Origin: Nematostella vectensis | Lineage: Eukaryota > Cnidaria > Anthozoa > Actiniaria > Edwardsiidae | Assembly: GCF_932526225.1 (NCBI RefSeq) | Contig: NC_064041.1 | Location: 12,761,951 to 12,825,950, forward strand | Length of the DNA stretch: 64,000 nt | Reading direction: 5' to 3' | Shown: one piece after another, positions 33,801-46,200 of the stretch | How positions within the stretch are numbered: position 1 is the stretch's first letter | Layout of the letters: each line of letters opens with the position of its first letter | Translations under genes and position numbers: made by a program | The notes under the pieces: generated by a model | The model's input: only the letters and a program-made list of their open reading frames with translations | What the model was told of the DNA's origin: nothing | Databases searched by the model: none

Positions 33801-34857
33801 CCTAGGGTATGCTTCACTAGTTAGTTGTATAACACAAAGTACTGCCCTGTTAATAGCACATCAAGGCCAATAGATGACTCGAGCCATTCCTCAAAGTTCG
33901 TCAATAAAAAAAAACGTTTATTTATATTATACACAGCTTGTTCTTCTATATAATACACCTATTCCAAATACAGGGTTGCACTTGGAGGATCCCTGTGTTG
34001 TAGCCAAAAGTGCTTTATAAGTGTTAAATAGATAAGCAAATAATTGTTAATAAAAACATCTCCTTGTCTATGGTCCTGTAAACATTCACATGGCTTTCAG
34101 AGATCAGGATTTACCATTTACCGTCCATATACATAACCCATGAAGCACTATTGGCTATGACCCACGGGTTTTGTATTGCAACCTCATTTGAAATGCGTGT
34201 ACATACATTTGAAGACTCATGATTGAGTTTCTGCCTGTTCTCAATAGGATCTTGTGGAGTATAGCAAGACACGAGACATTCAACTTCTCACACATGCTGA
34301 CCCAAGAGGTGAAATACAGATAAGTTCAAAAACAGATTGCCAAGCTATCCAAAATATTGCTAAGATTGCCCTGAGTGCCTTTCGAAGAGAAAGTCAAGGA
34401 AACTGCGTAACCGTTTTTTAGGCTTGGTGTAACCGTTATTATGTTATTTACCTTTGGTGTACCATAATTATGATATTTACGCTTGGTGAAACCATTATTA
34501 TGTTATTAACGCTTGGTGTAACTGTTATTATGCTATTTACGCTTGGTGTAACCGTTATTATGTTATTTACTTTTGGTGTAACCATAATTATGATATTTAC
34601 GCTTGGTGAAACCATTATTATGTTATTTACGCTTGGTGTAACCGTTATTATGGTAATTTAAGCTTGGTGCAACAGTCTTTATGTTATTCACGCTTGAAGT
34701 AACCGGTTTGTTTATAGAGATGCTGAGCGAAGAGCGCCTGCAACAGGTTCTGGGTGTGGTCTCTGAGGAGATGAACGTTGCTGGATGGAGGCCATCTTGG
34801 GTTATGCGTTACTCTGTGCTCGTCAAGTGCCGTGGGGTCATCAAGAGCAAAGCGTGA
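27839..34857 (+). CDS. GCLM: Glutamate-cysteine ligase modifier (regulatory) subunit
   Basis: Nine exons (plus): 27839-28018, 29425-29490, 31067-31148, 31995-32051, 32498-32601, 33077-33172, 33571-33624, 34248-34308, 34718-34857; 840 nt, 279 residues (human GCLM has 274). The protein binds the catalytic subunit GCLC, lowers its sensitivity to glutathione feedback, and so supports the first step of glutathione synthesis in the cytosol. Recognised by conserved stretches in order: SNWSRTKRK near the N-terminus, VEKI-like MEKIKLDER, SIETLILTLPDI, TLGVCDLDKPTLEKLYDWA, QVNLASCCVMP, DIQLLTHADP and a C-terminal SWVMRYSVLVKCRGVIKSK. The start was taken at 27839 because it gives the usual length; an upstream in-frame ATG at 27668 would add 57 residues. 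Intron 7 begins with GC (AAG/GCAAGT), a rare but known donor type. Introns hold at least three transposon remnants and two minisatellites. Confidence 0.95.
29687..30272. mobile_element. 586-bp non-autonomous DNA transposon with 6-bp target duplication
   Basis: Ends are CAGGGCTTGTG and the reverse complement of CAGGGCTTCTGG, flanked on both sides by TAAATA, a convincing target-site duplication. The inside is rich in GCGTAATTT/AAATTACGC words in both directions. No coding capacity. Family not assigned: CAGGG ends are common in hAT elements, but those normally make 8-bp duplications. Confidence 0.82.
32349..32500. repeat. 52-bp tandem repeat ending at the GCLM exon 5 acceptor
   Basis: TGTTCAGAGTGTAATCCATTG-like units recur every 52 bp (about 32359, 32411, 32463). 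The last unit contains the real acceptor TGTACAG/CCATG. In the earlier units the equivalent place reads TGTACGT CCATG or TGTACGT CCGTG, so they carry the exon's first bases but not the AG. Confidence 0.8.
33268..33318. repeat. ATGA/GGAT tetranucleotide microsatellite
   Basis: GAAT repeat with GGATGGATAGAT interruptions in GCLM intron 6. Confidence 0.9.
33950..34207. mobile_element. MITE of the ACCTATTT/AGGTTGC family in GCLM intron 7
   Basis: The left end TACACCTATTCCAAATACAG then GGTTGCA is mirrored by TGCAACCTCATTTGAAATGC at the right. About 258 bp, no coding capacity. Relatives by end sequence: 10336, 31773, 55663 and 56298-56565. Confidence 0.7.
34407..34705. repeat. 30-bp minisatellite, about ten copies, up to the GCLM exon 9 acceptor
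   Basis: The unit is ACGCTTGGTGTAACCGTTAT plus TATGTTATTT. A four-unit block repeats at about 120 bp (34441 and 34560), so there is a small higher-order repeat. The last degenerate unit (CACGCTTGAAGTAACCGG) ends about 15 bp before the acceptor TTTATAG. Confidence 0.88.
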
Positions 34858-34931
34858 GGATATACAAACAATTTAGGGTCTAGCGGGTTGGGAGGGGGGG
34901 GGGGGGGGTCATGAAATGCAAAGCACGAGGG

Positions 34932-34937
34932 AATAAA
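34932..34937 (+). promoter_or_regulatory. Poly(A) signal of GCLM
   Basis: AATAAA 75 bp downstream of the GCLM stop codon, giving a short 3' UTR. Confidence 0.65.
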
Positions 34938-34939
34938 AT

Positions 34940-37298
34940 CTTCCCAAAGTCATCATGCAGATACAAGTCCTTTCTGTTCACATTATCAGATCGGGTCATA
35001 GACGGGCTGTACTTTATACATACCGGTACCACCCTTCACTTTCCGGAGAAACGACCACTATTTCTCTAGCACAATATACAAATTTGTCATGTTCTTCGGT
35101 GGATTGTATTTGATTTGTGAATCCCCTTTTTCTTAACTAAATACAAAAATGTGCATGTTCACAGAAAATGTGATCTCGTCTCGATGCTCATTTATATTTA
35201 TATTTATTTTTTCAGGTATATCATGAGTTGCGAGCGCTCGTAGACAACGCCTTTTTTAATATCAATAATTCACTACAATGCGAAGATTTTAGGATACGCC
35301 GAGTCACAGTCCTCGCCATCGTCACTACCGTATAAATCGTCGAATGGCACCATCGTCATTGTGTCGTGCTGGTATCGGTATCTTGTCGTGTTGGCATCGG
35401 TATCGTGTCGTGTGAAAAACGTCATCGTGTCGTGTTGTCATCGGTATCGTGTCGTGCGACTACCGGTATTATTCTCTCTTTCCGCGCATTTTACGACTCG
35501 TTGTGGAGAAGACAAAATTTGACAGAGATTTCTAGTTCTTTTGCATAAATCGTATTGTTCAAAATCGCAAGCCCTGAGCCTTCAAACTTGAAATTCATTG
35601 TCGATTAATATCTTGAAATAATTAGAGTGTCGTTTTGGGTGTAGCTAAACATGTAACAAGTGACTTTTTTTAGTCTAAGTGAAATGTAAACATTCCTGTA
35701 CAACATGAGAAGGAAGTTTTAAAAATTAGCAAAACTCTCGAAAACTATCTGAAATTTGATTGACGTGTCACTCGCAAAAGTAGCACAACTAAACAATCAA
35801 CCAGATTAACCGATAAATTGGCCTCAAATATCACAAGTGCGATTCAATTACTAATTAGGTTCTTCCAAATTTCTCGCCCGCAGTTTACCCCATACATGAC
35901 GTCCCGTTATAGCTAATGTATAGTGTCTTGATGGTTTTTTTCACTTATATTGTATGATGAAGGATTGTAAATATGGCAGAGGAAATAATCTGTCATTCTC
36001 GGGGACCCAGGGCGACCCTGAGACCGGAAGCGGGAGTACGCGCGAAAATGAATGAAAGAATGGGGAACGCTTCCGGTCTCCTCGTCGCCCTGGGTCCAAG
36101 AGGATGAGAGTCGATGTACATAAGAAATTTAAAGGGGTTACAGCAGAACTTACATAAGCTGAACTAACTTGGACCTACGAGTTTTTCCGTTACACACTTA
36201 TTCCCTATATGCCAGCTTTTTCTAATGAATCATCAGAAGACTTAGATATCTATTGATGAACCATATTATGCCGGTTCCGTTAAGGGGAATTCTTCTGTAT
36301 AATTATATATTCTTTTTTGTCATCCCTCTGATTTGTATTCGTTGACTTTTCCAGGATCGATTGAACGAAGAATAAATTGTTATTGTAATTATAAATTGTT
36401 TCCCGACTCATGTTGCGTATTTAGTCCGGATTTTTTTTATTCCCGTCCACCTTTGTACAGTGGAAGCGCTTTTGGGGATAGTCAGAGGAGGTAGAGCCCT
36501 TGGCGAGGGGCGGGGAGGGGGGGGGGGGGGCAGGGCTGCAGAAGGTAGGGGTTAAGCCGTTTGGCGACTTGGCAAGGACCCTTTGGGGAGGAGGGAGCTA
36601 ATTTGAGTTGGTAAAAGAGGGGAAGAAGGGCCTTTGAAAGTGTAAGAGATTTCTCCCGAATTATATTTCAGCAATAGAAATGTGGTAGCAGCTTTATGCC
36701 TGTGTGTTGTACTTGGGCCAACATTCCCCAAAATAAAAATAATACCCCGCTAAACACAAACATCCACGCTATAGCTAGAAGATGAATAAGTGTGTACCCA
36801 GCACACAGGCTTCGTGTAGCCCTCTCCCCCCTTCCCCCCCCCCCCTTTTGTCCGCCTGAAAGTAGGTCATTTCATATTGAGGGGTGGTAGAATACCACCC
36901 TCTTATGACACACCGCGTCAGCAAATCTTGGTTCCTGCTTGATTAAACAAAAGATTTGTTTGATTTCGGTTCTAGCGAATCGTCGTAATGCAAAGGTACT
37001 AGAAGAATCGGATTAGTAATAGGGGACAGCTCTCAAGACGGACGCTTTTTCTAAATCCCGTTTTTCCCAACGCAAATACACATTCACGTAAGCTCGAGTA
37101 AATGGCAATTTCGAAGAAAATTAAAAAAAAATTCAAAAGAGCGCGACTCATTTTATACTATCTTGAAGGTATTCATACTCGCTTGATGTACTGTATTCTT
37201 TAAAAAAGGTGTAAACTTTGTTTGATTAAGTCTTGTTTGTATCCAATGTCTCCCTGTGTTTAACTCAACCGAGAGGGACCGAGCTCTAGTAGTTCAAG
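34940..37298. other. Spacer between GCLM and RPAP2
   Basis: No exon recognised. Contains a short imperfect GTCGTGTNGGCATCGGTATC repeat at about 35345-35460 and a hairpin at 36003-36097. G-runs occur at 36510-36530 and a C-run at 36835-36845. The RPAP2 promoter must lie near the right end. Confidence 0.55.
36003..36097. repeat. Hairpin (GGACCCAGGGCGAC ... GTCGCCCTGGGTCC)
   Basis: Arms of about 30 bp pair GGACCCAGGGCGAC and GAGACCGGAAGCG with their complements around a 30-bp loop. It looks like a short MITE; no coding or RNA-gene features. Confidence 0.75.
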
Positions 37299-40200
37299 AT
37301 GGCGGACGAAGAAGGCGAAAAAAGAAAAGCTAAGCGCCACACAAAAAGTAAGCCATTTACTTTCTTTTGATGTTTAAAATATCGTCATTAATTGGTTATA
37401 GCAGCGTTTGTATACGTTATGATTTATCATGCGCAGAGAAAAACGCAAAAAGAAGTTCAACAGATGAACATACCGACGGCGAAGAAAGCAGGAGGTTGGT
37501 GGTGGTTTGGTTTGTTTGGTGTTTTTGCTGCGGGGTCTTAGTCTTTTGAGACATGAACAAGCATTTGTTACCAGGAATTCTCGATTACAATAGACGATTG
37601 ATCATATCAATCAATTGATTATATCAGCGTTGGTACTGATCGTTAGTGATACCGCTAAAATATCATAAATCGACAGGTTGTTGTGGCCGCAATATGTGCA
37701 TGCATTGATTGATTTCAAATAACAAATACTTATGGTTATTTTTGTCCATTATACAGGAATACTCTGGAAGCATCCATTAAGGCTCAGGTTGCGGCAGAGC
37801 AGCGTGCACACCAGATTGTTGAAAAACTTGTTCTAGAAGAATTTGCTACCCCAGAATATTTCCTGGAGATTGTATGTTGGTTCAGTGTTATATTTAGTTT
37901 TTGTCCTTCCTGCTCTAATAAATAAATAAAATTATTAAAATATTGAAAAGCAATAGAAAGAGGTCCTTAGAGATTAATTAAAATATAGCTTGTATAAAGA
38001 TTAAAGTATACCTAGTCCTTCCAAGCACAATTAATATATGAAGCATCAGCAACCAGATTTATGTATTCATCATTATAGAAACAAACAGGTTTTGATAAAA
38101 TTTCTGAACCATTTTACCCTAGACCAAGAATAGAAATACTGCTTCAGTGACCTTTAAAAAAAGTTAAAGAAAATATACAGCTTGTTTATTGAACAGTGCT
38201 GATAATAATTGTTCACAGGGAAACTACATCACCCATAGACATTATTCAGATGTTGTGACTGAAAGATTCATTATTAAGATTTGTGGATATCCACTCTGTC
38301 CAAAATCATTAATCAATGTAAGTATAACATTGTTTATTTCATGTCCTTATGTTTGATTTGATTTACAGCTCTGTGAAGTGATCTTTATGAAATCTTAGGC
38401 AAAATGACATGAAATGGTATATATGAGTTGTTATTGAAGCAATGAGTTCTATTATCTAGTGATGAATATTCTTTCAATTTGAAAAAAATATCCAAATATC
38501 AATCAACAAGATTCTTATGCATGATTTTTTTCTTTTCTCTAAGAGAAGGAAATAGTTGGAAAATGAGCATGCATACTTTCATTTCTATATAATAAAATGC
38601 ATTTATTTACCAGATTCCAAAACAGACATTCAAAATCTCCACAAGGACAAATAGGGTCTACGATATTACCGAAAGAAAGGTAGGTGATAGAGGGGTTAAA
38701 CATAAAACAGTAAACAAAATACAAACAACAAGAATTGTGGAAGCATAGGTCTGCCTGTCTGCCCCTCACTGATGTTGACTCCTGGCTCTGAATAGGGATC
38801 TTTCAGAGTCCATGACTTGATTCGAATTTGTGTCCCAAGTGAGTTGAAGTTATTTCTACTGTGTTTCCACTATAAACCTGACTCTACATGAATTGATGTA
38901 GAAAAACCACAGGGGATAAAATAAACTGTCTGGCTGTGACCACCTCAGTGACAGTGCTTACTAACAATACACACAAGGGGGCACTTGATTTGGGGCCTAG
39001 CTCTGTTGTGTCTCCCGCGCCAGTATACAGTAACTGGTGGAAGCTTACAGTTGTACAAAACTAAACATGCCTGTTATTTGAAATTATTTTTACATCACTA
39101 AGAAATAAATGACTGTAGTCAGTGTGGTTTAAAGATGCCTAACAGGATTCGTATTGTGGTTTAAAGATGCCTAACAGGATTCGTATTGTGGTTTAAAGAT
39201 GCCTAACAGGATTCGTATTGTGGTTTAAAGATGCCTAACAGGATTCGTATTGTGGTTTAAAGATGCCTAACAGGATTCGTATTGTGGTTTAAAGATGCCT
39301 AACAGGATTCGTATTGTGGTTTAAAGATGCCTAACAGGATTTGTATTGTGGTTTAAAGATGCCTAACAGGATTTGTATTGTGGTTTAAAGATGCCTAACA
39401 GGATTCGTATTGTGGTTTAAAGATGCCTAACAGGATTCGTATTGTGGTTTAAAGATGCCTAACAGGATTCGTATTGTGGTTTAAAGATGCCTAACAGGAT
39501 TCGTATTGTGGTTTAAAGATGCCTAACAGGATTCGTATTGTGGTTTAAAGATGCCTAACAGGATTCGTATTGTGGTTTAAAGATGCCTAACAGGATTCGT
39601 ATTGTGGTTTAAAGATGCCTAACAGGATTTGTATTGTGGTTTAAAGATGCCTAACAGGATTTGTATTGTGGTTTAAAGATGCCTAACAGGATTCGTATTG
39701 TGGTTTAAAGATGCCTAACAGGATTCGTATTGTGGTTTAAAGATGCCTAACAGGATTCGTATTGTGGTTTAAAGATGCCTAACAGGATTCGTATTGTGGT
39801 TTAAAGATGCCTAACAGGATTCGTATTGTGGTTTAAAGATGCCTAACAGGATTCGTATTGTGGTTTAAAGATGCCTAACAGGATTCGTATTGTGGTTTAA
39901 AGATGCCTAACAGGATTCGTATTGTGGTTTAAAGATGCCTAACACGATTCGTATTGTGGTTTAAAGATGCTTAACACGATTCGTATTGTGGTTTAAAGAT
40001 GCCTAACACGATTCGTATTGTGGTTTAAAGATGCCTAACAGGATTCGTATTGTGGTTTAAAGATGCCTAACAGGATTCGTATTGTGGTTTAAAGATGCCT
40101 AACAGGATTCGTATTGTGGTTTAAAGATGCCTAACAGGATTCGTATTGTGGTTTAAAGATGCCTAACAGGATTTGTATTGTGGTTTAAAGATGTCTAACA

Positions 40201-43200
40201 GGATTCGTATTGTGGTTTAAAGATGCCTAACAGGATTCGTATTGTGGTTTAAAGATGCCTAACAGGATTCGTATTGTGGTTTAAAGATGCCTAACAGGAT
40301 TTGTATTGTGGTTTAAAGATGCCTAACAGGATTCGTATTGTGGTTTAAAGATGCCTAACAGGATTCGTATTGTGGTTTAAAGATGCCTAACAGGATTCGT
40401 ATTGTGGTTTAAAGATGCCTAACAGGATTCGTATTGTGGTTTAAAGATGCCTAACAGGATTCGTATTGTGGTTTAAAGATGCCTAACAGGATTCGTATTG
40501 TGGTTTAAAGATGCCTAACAGGATTCGTATTGTGGTTTAAAGATGCCTAACAGGATTCGTATTGTGGTTTAAAGATGCCTAACAGGATTCGTATTGTGGT
40601 TTAAAGATGCCTAACACGATTCGTATTGTGGTTTAAAGATGCCTAACAGGATTCGTATTGTGGTTTAAAGATGCCTAACAGGATTCGTATTGTGGTTTAA
40701 AGATGCCTAACACGATTCGTATTGTGGTTTAAAGATGCCTAACACGATTCGTATTGTGGTTTAAAGATGCCTAACAGGATTCGTATTGTGGTTTAAAGAT
40801 GCCTAACACGATTCGTATTGTGGTTTAAAGATGCCTAACACGATTCGTATTGTGGTTTAAAGATGCCTAACAGGATTCGTATTGTGGTTTAAAGATGCCT
40901 AACAGGATTCGTATTGTGGTTTAAAGATGCCTAACAGGATTCGTATTGTGGTTTAAAGATGCCTAACAGGATTCGTATTGTGGTTTAAAGATGCCTAACA
41001 CGATTCGTATTGTGGTTTAAAGATGCCTAACAGGATTCGTATTGTGGTTTAAAGATGCCTAACACGATTCGTATTGTGGTTTAAAGATGCCTAACAGGAT
41101 TCGTATTGTGGTTTAAAGATGCCTAACAGGATTCGTATTGTGGTTTAAAGATGCCTAACAGGATTCGTATTGTGGTTTCTATTTGCAGTGTTTTTGCAGC
41201 AACACCTGCTACAAAGCCTCAAAATTTTATGAATCACAACTTGACGAGTCACCTATATGGACAAGGAGTCGTGCAGGGTATGATGTATATTATTGTGTGA
41301 AATGAAAGTTTTGTTAGAATCGAGGAACAAATAAAATAAACATTTGGATACTCCCACAGACTAGTTACAGTATTGTTTTATAAAAACAATGCCATCTTAA
41401 AAATACAGTAGCGATGCAATCTTAAAAAGTACCTGACTGTGCCAATCACAAAAAAATATAGTATTACATGATGACTTCATCATTCACGCTAAAGAAAAGA
41501 GGCATAGCTGTCCCAAACATTGTGTTCTCATGCTACTATGGCACTAATATATGTTTTTTATTATTTTTAGTTTGAAAGAGTTCACCCTGTTATGTGGAAA
41601 CAAAACTTCAATCAGGTTGGTGCAGTGATACTGATTGTGTGCTTTTAATTCACCTAATTGAATTTCGTACTGCTGGGACTAGTTAGGTACATATGTTGTA
41701 GATTGCCAATTCTTGATGATTTTGTCTGTGATTTTTTAGTCCTGGAAATGTCATACTTGGAAGTGGATCTCTTGCAGCTGAAACCATGAACAGGTAACAT
41801 TTAATTGTACTCCTAGCACTGTTTTAGAGTTTAACTGACTAAAGTTAACTGCCAAACATTAATAGACAATAATACACCCAAGCAGGGTCTTTGCAAGGTA
41901 AAGCTGCAATGAATCATTTGGTCCCTGAGCTGCTAAGGTCAATTGTACTTGGCACTCAATTGGCACATACTGTAATTATTCGGATAAGTTCCCTCCCTTA
42001 ATTAAGCGCCCCTCCCAAATAAACGCCACCCCTGGAACTCGAATTTTGCCCCCTCCTCAATAGTGCCCCCCTTTCCTCACACTAAAAAGATCTCAACGAA
42101 AGCACCACTTGAATGGTGTAAATCTTAATTTTATGTAGCTCGCATTGATATTCTCACATTACAACACAGGTCAACTTGATTATCATCTTCAACTTCTTGT
42201 TCTGCAAATTTTTTTTCTCGATCAATTCAAAAGCTTGTATTTGCTCCTCTCCAATAAGCGCCTCCCCCCCTAAAGACCCAAAAATTCAATAAGCCTTAGA
42301 CGGTTATTCGAATCCTATGGTATATTATTTTAAAAAAAGAGTGAATAAAGAATCTATAAAGCCAAAGTAGTATGAGAAGAAAATTGTAAAAGAAAAAAGA
42401 TAACTAATTGCATTTTATTTTTATTTTCTTATAACCAGCCCTAAAGGTGAAGTAACCACAAATATTGGGTATGGTAAAGAAGCGACTGATGGAGATTGCG
42501 TGACTGATGATCACATGATCGGCGTGAAGCATGATAATGATGACGCTACAGCGCAGGTGTCAAATGCATTTGATAAGTTATCTTTGTCATCTGAAGTTGG
42601 CCCCAGGACAATGAGTAAGATTGAAATAAAGGAAAAATCTGTTGGGCAAGATCAACAGTATATTGAAAAGATGTCAACTGAAGAAACTAGAAAGACTCGT
42701 TCTGTGAATTACAACGAAAATAGCGTGACATCTGTCGATCCATCATGTGTGACGTCAATGAATTCATTTGACAATAAATCGACTAGCGTCACGTCACACA
42801 GTGACCTCTTGACTACTTGCGTGACAATGCATGATGCGGGCATATCACGCGATGACCTCTCGTCTACTAGCGTGACATGGGGAGGAGCCATGCATACGGA
42901 AAGCACTACCTCTCAGGCATTCTTGGACTCGGTCAAGGAAATCTTCTTGCAGTGGTGGACCGAGAGGAGCATATCGTTCATGGCGACATCAAGCAGAACT
43001 TGCGAAGAGAAAGGTACGTGTGTTAGTGCCCCCTGCAGGATTCCTCATGGATACTTTGCTCAGGTTTCACTCAGCTATTTTCTGGGGAAGATTCGGGCTC
43101 CACTATCAATTATATGTGTATTTATTATTATTATTTTTTTTTTGGGGGGGGCATCCTATTTTGTATGTCTCATGTTTATCACCCACTTCATAAGAAAATT

Positions 43201-46200
43201 TGCCAGAATTGCTCATTTTAAAAGGTTAAAAATCAGGTTTCCGTTTAAATCAAGTATCGAAAATTGGAGGAATTATTGTTGGGATATAACGCTACTATAC
43301 TAACTTGTCAATTCGTCAAAATAAGCAAAAGAGAATTTCGTGTCACGTTCTCTTTAAGAAGAATGTTCATCATAATTTATAGATCTTGACTTATCTATTA
43401 AAACCACGACTGAAAAAAGTGTCCGTTATATAGAGGCTGAGATCGTTATCTTGGTCCGTTATATCGAGACTGGTGGTCCGTTAAACGATAGTGTCACTGT
43501 ATGTGAAGCAGAACCTACCCAGTGTTTCTAATGCTTTCATAACAGAGCAAATCAGGAGAACTCCGAATTTTACAGAACTCAAATGTGCAGCAAAATAAAG
43601 GAGCCATTAAGAAACTTTGACAAAAACGTTTCTATACACATGGCAACCAAGACTACAGACCCTTTTCGAGAGAAGTGTTCATTCTTTTGGATCCTTATAA
43701 TCCCGATTGAAATAGAGAACGCACTAGCTTCTATTATACATCTATTATTTGCCTTTTTACCGGAGTGAATTAACTCTTCTATCGCTGATTTTCTTCACTA
43801 TTATCAGAAGAAAAGGGTTCTACCTTTGAAGAGAAAGCCTTGCACTTCATTACTCATGCCGAGAACAGTGATAGCGAGGAAGATGAGGACACAACTCTGC
43901 CAAAAAAAGAGAACTCCACAACAAGCGAAGTAAATAATATTGTAGTGTATAACTGCGGATTTTGGCCGCGGTTTTATGAATATAACGTTACCGCGGTCAA
44001 CGCGGCCGACCGCGTTTTCCCTCAGAACCGCGGTTTGCGGAAAATCTTGGACGCGGTCGCCGCGGTTTTGCCGCGGAAAATGTTGCAGTAATTTCGAACA
44101 GCACTCTTTAAGCCCAGATCAATAAATGGACTCTTAGCAAAATAATATTATTTTGTCAGGGAGGGCTTGGGGTAAGCTTTACACTTGTTCCTTTTATTTG
44201 TAAGCAGGGCAGACCCCTTTTTGATTTTTTGAGAATCTCATGGGAGCGGATGGGAGACATTCGCTAGTCTTAGGTTGCGTTAGGGATTGGGTCGAGCGAA
44301 CGGCATTCTGGGGCGACTCTAGGTGACACTGTTTAACATGACGTCGAATGATGCCAATGTTGATGGAAAGCAATCTCCCACGGACGTGGATTGGGGCCGA
44401 GTCTGCTTATAATAAGTTAATTATGATGAAATGAAAAATGGTTGGAAAATTTCATTCAGCATACAACAAAGACAGGAATGGTCTCCCTTACTCCTGTTAC
44501 TCGTATGGGTACATAAGGTGAAAGACGCAACTCTTTCGTCATATGGCCGTCATCTTGTTTTATGATGCTCGTTTCCGAAGATGTTTATTCGGAAGTTTCC
44601 GACTGAGAGGTTGGGTATGACCGCTGGGAGGCCGCGGACTCGACAACAAGTTACGTCTGTGGGAAATTGCTTTTGATGTTGTGAATTTAACTAACAAAAA
44701 TATCCTGGGAAAAGAATTGCCAAAACCTACCATTTTTTAGTTTTTATTCAGTCTTTCATCTTAGAATTGCGTCCCCTAAAATAGTCCCAGCATGCTGTTC
44801 GCTCATCCTCGATCCAATCCCCCACGCAACGTAAGAATAGCAAATAGCCGGCCGCCTGCTGCCTACCCGAGGAACTGGAGCACCAGTACCAGATTAGAAA
44901 TAAACTACGGATTGTGTTTGTGTGGGCTCGGACATGTTCCAGCGATAATTACCGAGTAGAGAACTTTCTTTTACTTCAAATTGTTTGTATCTAGGTTCGC
45001 CCATGTGTGCTACCTCCAATTGATAGCAAGTCGCAGCAAGTGATAAGAAAGAGGATAGTACTGCAGACGCTGAATAGGGTGTACGTTGAGCCCCGTTTGA
45101 TATTATAAATTAAAGGCTATCTGTCAGCCTCTCCAGTTTTGTTGTTTACCTTGGCTTTTTAAATTGCAAAATAACCATCCAAACAAACAGCTTCGTCTTT
45201 AGTATGACGAATTCACTTGACACAATGACAAAGGGATTACAGTTATGCCGATGCTAAGGGATTCCTTGTACAGGCTGCTCGGATGACAAAAGGCGGCTGA
45301 CATAGCTCCTTGGTGACTAGAATTATAACAAAGAAATCAACAGTAAAAACAACAACTTAAATAACAATAACAATAACAATGTTATAGAGCATCATAAACA
45401 GTAGCAACAACACCTGAAATAACAATGATAAATAGTAGTGTGATCAAAAACAGTAACATTAACACCTGAAATAACAATAACAACAATGCGATAGAGCATC
45501 AAAAACAGTAACATTAACACCTGAAATAACAATAACAACAATGCGATAGAGCATCAAAAACAGTAACATTAACAAATAACAATAACAACAGTGTAATAGA
45601 GCATCAAAAACAGTAACATTAACACCTGAAATAACAATAACAACAATGCGAAAGAGCATCAAAAACAGTAACATTAATACCTGAAATAACAATAACAACA
45701 ATGCGATAGAGCATCATAAACAGTAACAACACCTGAAATAACAATAACAACAATGCGATAGAGCATCAAAAACAGTAACATTAACACCTGAAATAACAAT
45801 AACAACAATGCGATAGAGCATCAAAAACAGTAACATTAACAAATAACATTAACAATAATGCGATAGAGCATCAAAAACAGTAACATTAACACCTGAAATA
45901 ACAATAACAACAATGCGAAAGAGCATCAAAAACAGTAACATTAACAAATAACAATAACAACAATGCGATAGAGCATCAAAAACAGTAACATTAACAAATA
46001 ACAATAACAACAATGTGATAGAGCATCAAAAACAGTAACATTAACACCTGAAATAACAATAACAACAATGCGATAGAGCATCAAAAACAGTAACATTAAC
46101 ACCTGAAATAACAATAACAACAATGCGATAGAGCATCAAAAACAGTAACATTAACACCTGAAATAACAATAACAACAATGTGAAAGAGCATCAAAAACAG

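Noticed and set aside
39124..41179. CRISPR-like array (32-bp direct repeats)
   Set aside because: No spacers; a pure tandem satellite inside an intron.
43094..43303. Read-through of the RPAP2 large exon beyond 43013
   Set aside because: A good donor (AAAG/GTACGTG) ends the exon at 43013, the next exon joins in phase, and the read-through part is hydrophobic low-complexity sequence.
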